Source of the DNA: JAQICJ01 sp041686345
Lineage (GTDB): Bacteria; Myxococcota_A; Polyangia; HGW-17
Direction of reading: 5' to 3'
Assembly: GCA_041686345.1 (NCBI GenBank)
Contig: JAWLEA010000104.1
Location: 1 to 12,636 of the forward strand
DNA: 12,636 bases
Shown: piece after piece, positions 7,748-12,636 of the stretch
Layout of the letters: every line of letters starts with the position of its first letter
How positions within the stretch are numbered: position 1 is the stretch's first letter
Position numbers and translations under genes: made by a program
Notes under the pieces: model-generated
Databases searched by the model: none
What the model was told of the DNA's origin: nothing
Seen by the model: the letters and a program-made list of their open reading frames with translations, nothing else

Positions 7748-9625
7748 ATGAATTGGAAAAAGTATTTGTTTTGCACCCTTTCAGTTATAATTTTCCTGCC
7801 TGCTGTCGCGTGGATTACCGGCTATTTTATGTCCTCCCACAGGTCAGTTGTCACGCTCGATAAAGCGGTGCAAACCTTTATGGTCAACCACTTTAAAAAT
7901 ATTATTAACGGTCGTAAAAGTAATATTATCAACCATCCCCATCTGAATAAAAACTATCCGGGACCTTTTTTTCTCAACATTTACTGCCGGGGAAAATCCG
8001 TTTTCAGTTGTCAACAAGAAGCAGCTCCATTGCAAAAAGCTATTCAAAAATGCACTGCCAAAATCAAAGACATTGAATTTGAAGATGGTTGCCGAATCCG
8101 GGCGGATCTTGCCCTTGCTCAAACCAGAATGATTGATTTTCCACTTATAAAAGGATTATTGTTTTTGCCGGGAATAGAAGGTCTGGCGGCACAATCCCCT
8201 GATGGAGAAAGGGCCTACCTCCTCCCTGATGAAATGTTCCAACACAATTGGTTGCGAGAAGGTAAAAAGCCACTCAAGTTCATCAAACAACTCAAACTGG
8301 GGGTAGATCTCGAAAGAATGAGCCAGGAATTAGCAAATCGCTTGCAAAAACCTGTCATGGATCTCTACCGGGTCAAGCTTCTCTCTCTGGTGAACTCAGT
8401 GGAAGAAGAAGACAAAGTGAAAGAAGTGCTCAGAGCCAATACCAAAAACGCTCCCCCGGTAAACAAAAAAAATATTTATCAAGCGGCCATAAGGGGCGGG
8501 GATTATATGATCAACTCCCTGGTTCCCAACCGGAGAAAAAAATACGATTGTTCCGGTATCGGTTGTCGCAAAAGAAACTACTTCCGCACTGACAAAGGAC
8601 AATTTCTTTATGAATACAACCTGATTACCGACAAACTTGCTTATCAGAGTCGACGCTATTATAATCTGCCTCGTCATGCCGGCACTACTTACTCCCTTGC
8701 CAATCTTTATCGTCTGACCGGTCTGAAAAAATACAAAAAAGGTGCTTCCAAAGCCATTAAATATCTTAATTTCATGGCTTCGGGAAAATGCCGGGGCGAT
8801 GGATTCAGATGCGTCGCCAACGGGAATCGCGCCACCTTGGGCTCCTCAGCTCTGGCCCTGGTGGCAATAGCTGAATACCGACTGGCAACCGGTGAAAATA
8901 CCTATGATGAATTGGGACAGGATTTGGCCGATTTTATGGTGTTTATGCAACGTGAAGACGGTTCTTTTCGCCATATATATCACGTAAAACAACAAAAACC
9001 GGATGAAGATGAAGTGCTGCTCTATTACTCCGGTGAAGCTTCATTTGCCCTGGCTAAATCCTATAAAGCCTGGAACAAAGTAAAATATCTCCAAGCAGCT
9101 GAAAAGGGAGTAGACTGGCTCACAGGTCCGGGAGTCCAACCTCTTCCCTTCCATTTTGCTTTTGGAGAAGAACACTGGACTTGTCAAGCTGCAAGAGAAT
9201 TGTGGCCCCAAGTTAAAAAAGAAAAATATCTGGATTTCTGTCTTAATTTTGCTAAATACATCAAAAGACAACAATGGGATCCGGGAGAATCTGCTTTTCC
9301 TGATTATACAGGAATATACGGTTTTACTCCCTTTATCCCTCCTCATGTCAACGGGGCGGGATCACGTTCGGAATCAAATGTTTCTGTATATGAACTGGCT
9401 ATTTTGCATGGCAAAAACGCTGAAGCTCTGAAAGCACAATTGAAACTTGCTCTTTCCAGCATCATCAGGCATCAGAGAAGAGATGAAAATTGCTGGCTCT
9501 GCCCCGACAAAGACCAGGCCAGAGGTGCCGTACCTGCAAGTCCTGTTGATTTAACCACCAGAATCGATACGGTTCAACATACAACCAGTGGATTGATCAG
9601 AGCTTGGAAAGCTCTTTATAACTGA
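7748..9625 (+). CDS. Membrane-anchored AMMECR1-like / alpha-alpha toroid protein
   Basis: A 625-residue protein with basic residues at 4-5 and a hydrophobic helix at about 6-28, so the bulk probably faces the periplasm. Residues about 35-235 resemble a diverged AMMECR1 domain: a P-G-x-F-x-x-x-x-Y start at 71-79, a cysteine (C88) where the family's R-G-C-I-G motif would fall, and a P-G-I-E-G-L...Y-L-L-P stretch at 141-160. The R-G-C-I-G motif itself is not kept. Residues about 240-625 look like an alpha/alpha toroid of the six-hairpin glycosidase or terpene-cyclase type, with R-H-A-G-T at 309-313, Y-Y-S-G-E-A at 426-431 and G-S-R-S-E at 538-542. The 12 cysteines after the anchor form six close pairs (80/88, 102/115, 268/273, 348/355, 479/498, 582/585), as expected for an oxidising compartment. 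Substrate and activity are unknown; a carbohydrate is only a guess from the fold. The ATG follows a good ribosome binding site. Confidence 0.8.
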   Translation: MNWKKYLFCTLSVIIFLPAVAWITGYFMSSHRSVVTLDKAVQTFMVNHFKNIINGRKSNIINHPHLNKNYPGPFFLNIYCRGKSVFSCQQEAAPLQKAIQKCTAKIKDIEFEDGCRIRADLALAQTRMIDFPLIKGLLFLPGIEGLAAQSPDGERAYLLPDEMFQHNWLREGKKPLKFIKQLKLGVDLERMSQELANRLQKPVMDLYRVKLLSLVNSVEEEDKVKEVLRANTKNAPPVNKKNIYQAAIRGGDYMINSLVPNRRKKYDCSGIGCRKRNYFRTDKGQFLYEYNLITDKLAYQSRRYYNLPRHAGTTYSLANLYRLTGLKKYKKGASKAIKYLNFMASGKCRGDGFRCVANGNRATLGSSALALVAIAEYRLATGENTYDELGQDLADFMVFMQREDGSFRHIYHVKQQKPDEDEVLLYYSGEASFALAKSYKAWNKVKYLQAAEKGVDWLTGPGVQPLPFHFAFGEEHWTCQAARELWPQVKKEKYLDFCLNFAKYIKRQQWDPGESAFPDYTGIYGFTPFIPPHVNGAGSRSESNVSVYELAILHGKNAEALKAQLKLALSSIIRHQRRDENCWLCPDKDQARGAVPASPVDLTTRIDTVQHTTSGLIRAWKALYN

Positions 9626-9640
9626 ACTGATTAGTTCCAG
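9621..9640 (+). repeat. Short inverted repeat across the stop codon, before the kinase
   Basis: GAACT (9624-9628) and AGTTC (9633-9637) flank a four-base loop and could form a small hairpin overlapping the end of the exported-protein gene. There is no following T run, so it does not look like a terminator. The right arm carries TTAGTTCC, which also occurs at 7725-7732. The 33-base gap to the kinase favours co-transcription. Confidence 0.35.
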
Positions 9641-9658
9641 AGAAAATCTGACAAGACT

Positions 9659-11266
9659 ATGAATGAAAAATCAAAATCAACTTTAACTGCAAAAAAGAAT
9701 GGTTCCGGAAATCCAAACAATAAAAAACCTTTCGGGGGGAACTATTCTGGAATAATCTTGAACAACAAATACAAGCTCACTAAAAAAATCGGGGGTGGGG
9801 GAATGGGAGTAGTTTATCTGGGAACTCACGTTGTACTCGAGAAAAATTTTGCCATCAAAATCCTGAAACCTCAATTGAGCAACAAGAATGGGGTTGCCGA
9901 ACGTTTTCTGAGAGAAGCTAAAGCCGCCTCCAGTATTCAGCATTCAACGATCATCAATGTTTCCGATTATGGCAGTTCTGAACACGGACTTGTATATATA
10001 GTCATGGAATATGTTGATGGAATTGAATTGAGTAATCTCATTTCAAAAGAGGGCAAACTCCCTTGGAAAAGAGTCAGAAATATAGCCCTGCAAATAACCA
10101 GAGCCCTTGAGATTGCCCATGCTAATGGTGTTATTCACCGAGATGTAAAGCCGGCAAACATTTTTATTTTAAATGATGAAGAACACAACGATGCTGTAAA
10201 AATAATCGATTTTGGAATTGCCAAAGTCCGGGATTTGAGCACCTGTGATCAAATGACCAAAACCGGCACTATCATGGGAACACCTGAATATATGTCCCCT
10301 GAACAGGCAAACGGAGAGAAACTTACCTTCAGTACAGATATTTATTCCACCGGCATTATTATTTACGAAATGCTCACGGGACAAGTTCCTTTCAAGGCTG
10401 ATTCCATCATGAAAGTAATGACCAAGCATATTATGGAAAAACCAAAACAACCTTCCAAAATAACCAAGGATAATTCCATAACTACTGCCATTGATAACTT
10501 GATTCTGAAAGCACTTTCCAAAAAATCAAAAAACCGTTATGCCAGCATGAAAGAATTCAGAGAACAAATAGAAGCCATCGATGAAAAAGGACGTGGCCCC
10601 GAAGCTGTTTTACTGGAATTTAAAAAGAAAAAAACAAAAAAAGTCCTGCTCGCAATTGCTCTTGCTGTGTTTGTTGGTTTGATTTCCTTGTTTTTGTTTA
10701 ACTTTTTAAAAAATAACTCCAAAAAAGAACAAATAGAAGCCTTCCCAATTTTACCCGCCGAAAAATCAACAAAAAATACATCTGAACAACCAAAAAATAC
10801 TGAAAAAAAAGTTAAAAAAGAAAAAAAAGTTAAAATTTCCATTAAAACTAACGCTACCAAAGGAATAGCCAAAGTATTCAGAGGCAAGATTTCCATTGTC
10901 AGAGACAATAAAGTTACAACTCTTGAGAAAGGCGATTTGGCAGGAAAATTACCTTTGCGGGAACAAGAATTCGTTGCTTCGGATTCTCCCGTTATTTTCA
11001 GACTTACAGCTTCGGGATACAAACCAACCCTATACAGTTTTGTTCCCAAAAATAATTTGAGTGTTGAAAAACTATTAACCAAAATACCACCAAAAAACAA
11101 AAAAACGACAGTCAAAACCCGGAAAAAGAAAAAGGAAAAAATTAGATTGATCCCCCAAAAAAAAGATATGAAATCAAGTAATAAAAAAGAACAAATGAAA
11201 CCAGAAACTGAAATAATGAGAGGATTTGACAACAACAAAGAACTTTTAGTGCCGGAGATTAACTAG
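9659..11266 (+). CDS. Transmembrane Hanks-type Ser/Thr protein kinase with PEGA-like domain
   Basis: A 535-residue protein kinase with every expected motif. These are the glycine loop I-G-G-G-G-M-G-V-V (44-52), ATP lysine K67, helix-C glutamate E86, catalytic loop H-R-D-V-K-P-A-N (160-167, base D162), magnesium-binding D-F-G (184-186), and activation-segment end G-T-P-E-Y-M-S-P-E (207-215). It should therefore be active and phosphorylate serine or threonine. A basic stretch (322-328) precedes one membrane helix at about 328-350, putting the kinase in the cytoplasm and the C-terminal part outside. The outer part has a lysine-rich linker with a duplicated E-K-K-V-K-K unit, then a PEGA-like beta domain (about 391-476, including A-S-G-Y-K-P). 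A very basic tail of about 60 residues follows. This architecture is common in Myxococcota. There is no clear Shine-Dalgarno site; the ATG is chosen because the next in-frame ATG lies inside the glycine loop. Substrates and signal are unknown. Confidence 0.95.
   Translation: MNEKSKSTLTAKKNGSGNPNNKKPFGGNYSGIILNNKYKLTKKIGGGGMGVVYLGTHVVLEKNFAIKILKPQLSNKNGVAERFLREAKAASSIQHSTIINVSDYGSSEHGLVYIVMEYVDGIELSNLISKEGKLPWKRVRNIALQITRALEIAHANGVIHRDVKPANIFILNDEEHNDAVKIIDFGIAKVRDLSTCDQMTKTGTIMGTPEYMSPEQANGEKLTFSTDIYSTGIIIYEMLTGQVPFKADSIMKVMTKHIMEKPKQPSKITKDNSITTAIDNLILKALSKKSKNRYASMKEFREQIEAIDEKGRGPEAVLLEFKKKKTKKVLLAIALAVFVGLISLFLFNFLKNNSKKEQIEAFPILPAEKSTKNTSEQPKNTEKKVKKEKKVKISIKTNATKGIAKVFRGKISIVRDNKVTTLEKGDLAGKLPLREQEFVASDSPVIFRLTASGYKPTLYSFVPKNNLSVEKLLTKIPPKNKKTTVKTRKKKKEKIRLIPQKKDMKSSNKKEQMKPETEIMRGFDNNKELLVPEIN
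10802..10835 (+). repeat. 18-base tandem duplication in the kinase linker
   Basis: The 16-mer GAAAAAAAAGTTAAAA occurs at 10802-10817 and again at 10820-10835. In frame it encodes E-K-K-V-K-K followed by E-K-K-V-K, just outside the membrane helix. The long A runs make this a plausible slippage site. It probably arose by replication slippage. Confidence 0.8.
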
Positions 11267-11450
11267 TTTCCATCCCAGAAGTGGTGTTTTTGGCTGGGGA
11301 AGAAGTTTGCCTCAGATGCGCGGAATAACTGCGCCGACATAGTTGTCACTATTTCAAGAAGTTATGACAAAGCAGATTAATTCAATTTCCGTCGCCAGAC
11401 GATGACATCCATTTTCGGAACGGGAACTAACTAGTAATTGTAAATTTATA
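11267..11450 (+). promoter_or_regulatory. 184-base leader of the cation exporter with several potential hairpins
   Basis: No convincing gene lies in this gap. Four consecutive potential stems can be drawn: CCCAG/CTGGG (11274-11278 with 11294-11298), GCGC/GCGC (11318-11321 with 11331-11334), TTGTCA/TGACAA (11343-11348 with 11365-11370) and CGTC/GACG (11390-11393 with 11398-11401). An alternative stem, ATAACT/AGTTAT (11325-11330 with 11360-11365), would compete with the second and third. TTCCG/CGGAA (11387-11391 with 11416-11420) would compete with the fourth. TTGTCA/TGACAA could equally be a repressor operator. GGGAACTAACTAG at 11422-11434 is the reverse complement of bases 7721-7733. No known metal riboswitch consensus was recognised, and no hairpin is followed by a T run. 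A regulatory leader is inference from position and length. Confidence 0.35.
11422..11434 (-). repeat. 13-mer matching 7721-7733 in inverted orientation
   Basis: GGGAACTAACTAG is the exact reverse complement of CTAGTTAGTTCCC upstream of the exported-protein gene. Both copies lie in non-coding DNA within about 30 bases of a start codon. One such 13-mer pair is roughly what chance gives over a window this size, so only the shared intergenic position makes it notable. Confidence 0.5.
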
Positions 11451-12332
11451 ATGAATAAAACCACATCAATTACCCTGGTAGGGGTAACGGTAAATATTTT
11501 TCTTGGATTCATCAAGATTATTGTCGGTATCATCGCTTCATCTCAAGCTTTGGTGGCTGATGGGATCCACAGTTTTTCCGATCTTGTTTCCGATGCTGCA
11601 GTCATTATTGGAGCAAAATTCTGGTCTCTGCCGGCAGACGATTCCCACCCTTACGGACACGGCAGAATTGAAACCCTGGTAAATATTTTTATAGGTGTGC
11701 TTATTTTGACAGTTGGGATAGGCATTGGCTGGAACTCCCTCAAGGCAGTCAGTCTTGACAAAAATCTACATCCTCCCGGATGGAGCGCCCTGTTTGTTGC
11801 TTTGCTTTCAGTATTTGTCAAAGAAATCCTTTATCGCTGGAATGCCAGGTGGGGCACAAAGCTTAGAAGCAGAGCCCTTATTGCCAATGGTTGGCACCAT
11901 CGCAGTGATGCTTTAAGTTCACTTCCGGTAGCAGTGGCTGTTGTTGCCGGCCATCTTTTTCCCGGTCTGGTTTATCTTGATCAGATAGCAGCCATGATTG
12001 TTGCAATAATGATCATCCATGCCTCCTGGGGTATAATGAGTCCATCCTTTAAAGAACTGCTGGAATCTCGAGAAAGTGAAAAACTGGAAAAAGAAATAAT
12101 TTCCATAGGGGAATCTTATTCTGATATCAGGGAAATACACAAAGTTAGAAGCCGCAGAATCGGAGGAGCCGTTCTGGTTGATTTTCATCTTCTGGTTCAT
12201 CCTGAAATGAGCGTAGAAAAAGCTCATGATATTGCAGAAGATCTAAAAGATAAAATAAAAGAAGAAAAAGACGAAATCATTGATATTATTGTCCATGTAG
12301 AACCACACAAAAGTGAAACCTGCCTGAAATAA
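11451..12332 (+). CDS. Cation diffusion facilitator (divalent metal exporter)
   Basis: A full-length 293-residue CDF transporter, which in this family exports Zn(II) or similar divalent metals by proton exchange. Six membrane helices fall at about residues 7-29, 33-58, 73-97, 110-128, 142-170 and 176-196, followed by a cytoplasmic dimerisation domain (about 200-285). Aligned by eye with E. coli YiiP, all three metal sites have ligands. The transport site is H40, D44, H149 and D153. The loop site is D63, H66 and H70. The C-terminal site uses H230, H246, H258, H282 and E284. An H-x3-D motif in helix 2 replaces the D-x3-D of YiiP, as in zinc-selective ZnT proteins, so zinc is the likeliest substrate, though Mn, Fe, Co or Cd cannot be excluded. 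The ATG has no clear Shine-Dalgarno site, but no alternative start lies between it and the in-frame stop at 11403-11405. The long leader suggests control separate from the kinase gene. Confidence 0.95.
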   Translation: MNKTTSITLVGVTVNIFLGFIKIIVGIIASSQALVADGIHSFSDLVSDAAVIIGAKFWSLPADDSHPYGHGRIETLVNIFIGVLILTVGIGIGWNSLKAVSLDKNLHPPGWSALFVALLSVFVKEILYRWNARWGTKLRSRALIANGWHHRSDALSSLPVAVAVVAGHLFPGLVYLDQIAAMIVAIMIIHASWGIMSPSFKELLESRESEKLEKEIISIGESYSDIREIHKVRSRRIGGAVLVDFHLLVHPEMSVEKAHDIAEDLKDKIKEEKDEIIDIIVHVEPHKSETCLK

Positions 12333-12382
12333 CAATAATAATATTTTAGAACAAAAACTGTACTCTGATTTTATTAAGTATT
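12333..12382. other. Short AT-rich gap between convergent reading frames
   Basis: Fifty AT-rich bases lie between the stop of the cation exporter and the stop of the minus-strand frame. No stem followed by a T run was found for either direction, so no intrinsic terminator can be marked. Confidence 0.4.
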
Positions 12383-12571
12383 TTAAAAAGTAGAAGGCTC
12401 CGGCTGGGAATAACCGGAAGAACCGAAGTCATTTTGCTCATCTTCATAATCGTTTCCATCATCATAATTTTCATATTCATAACTTCTGGTATAAACACGA
12501 TTGCGATACCAGCGGAGATATCTTTTTTTATGGCTGCGGTAATGGCAGGGCAATCGAGTTCTAAGATATAA
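12383..12571 (-). CDS. Probable C-terminal part of an acidic, tyrosine-rich minus-strand protein
   Basis: On the minus strand, 62 codons run from just after a TAA at 12572-12574 to the stop at 12383-12385. The product begins basic and aromatic (K-K-R-Y-L-R-W-Y-R-N-R) and turns acidic and tyrosine-rich (Y-E-Y-E-N-Y-D-D-G-N-D-Y-E-D-E), ending in Q-P-E-P-S-T-F. Codon choice resembles the other genes, and the methionine-rich alternative frame looks like a typical shadow of acidic coding. The only start-like codon is TTG at 12553 (56 residues) without a ribosome binding site, so a whole small gene is doubtful. The same frame is open again from 12575 to the window edge, which suggests a larger gene interrupted by a stop, or two unrelated open stretches. 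No family was recognised. Confidence 0.35.
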   Translation of the reverse strand, partial: LYLRTRLPCHYRSHKKRYLRWYRNRVYTRSYEYENYDDGNDYEDEQNDFGSSGYSQPEPSTF

Positions 12572-12636
12572 TTAATATCTCCAACTTAACAAAACATCAA
12601 TCAAAACATCGGGGTTCCAACCTATACTTTTTCTTA

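Noticed and set aside
10537..11238. A 233-codon open frame on the minus strand opposite the kinase C-terminal region
   Set aside because: It is the mirror of lysine-rich, A-rich coding DNA, giving runs of phenylalanine, serine and leucine with no domain pattern, while the plus strand has an intact kinase.
11273..11300. Hairpin just after the kinase gene as a rho-independent terminator
   Set aside because: The stem is only five pairs with a long loop, and it is followed by purines rather than a T run.
11364..11434. Two overlapping mini frames (13 and 10 codons, ATG at 11364 and 11402, sharing an ATGA) in the exporter leader
   Set aside because: Too short and without a distinctive sequence; leader peptides cannot be argued from one example.
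11447..11452. TATAAT overlapping the start codon of the cation exporter
   Set aside because: It would put the transcript start inside the gene and no matching -35 box lies at a suitable distance, so it is probably chance in AT-rich DNA.
12398..12419. CCGG inverted repeat near the right edge as a terminator for the exporter
   Set aside because: Short stem without a following T run, and it lies inside the likely minus-strand coding frame.
1..12636. CRISPR arrays, tRNA or rRNA genes, insertion sequences, phage genes, defence systems
   Set aside because: No regularly spaced repeats, cloverleaf-like sequence, rRNA-like blocks, transposase motifs or known defence domains were seen on either strand.

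Overview
The window is AT-rich bacterial DNA carrying five co-directional plus-strand genes, plus what looks like the tail of one minus-strand gene at the right edge. Three traits point to a low-GC lineage in or near Myxococcota/Deltaproteobacteria sensu lato: a Hanks-type Ser/Thr kinase followed by a membrane helix and a PEGA-like domain, a very large tetratricopeptide-type solenoid protein with a C-terminal domain recalling long TPR proteins of that group, and a small four-helix membrane protein. This placement rests on remembered family resemblance, not on a search, and is tentative. No rRNA, tRNA, CRISPR array, transposase or phage gene was recognised.

Layout. Bases 3-7181 hold the 3' part of a giant alpha-helical repeat protein whose start lies left of the window. 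After 57 bases comes a 144-residue, four-helix membrane protein (7239-7673) with a good ribosome binding site. After 74 bases follows a 625-residue membrane-anchored, probably extracytoplasmic protein (7748-9625). Its N-terminal part resembles a diverged AMMECR1 domain, its C-terminal part resembles an alpha/alpha toroid, and its 12 non-signal cysteines fall into six close pairs. Only 33 bases on is the Ser/Thr kinase (9659-11266). A 184-base non-coding stretch with several potential hairpins then precedes a full-length cation diffusion facilitator (11451-12332) whose metal ligands all appear intact. From 12333 to 12636 the plus strand is empty, and the minus strand carries a short acidic, tyrosine-rich reading frame broken by one stop codon.

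How the genes may fit together. The first four genes lie head to tail and all but the first clearly encode membrane or exported products, so they may be co-transcribed. A link between the kinase and the exported protein is inference from position only. The metal exporter is separated by the longest gap and probably has its own control. The most unusual items are the AMMECR1-like/toroid fusion with paired cysteines, the giant solenoid whose terminal domain may be a decayed M48-type peptidase fold, and the structured-looking leader of the exporter. None can be called a new system from sequence alone.
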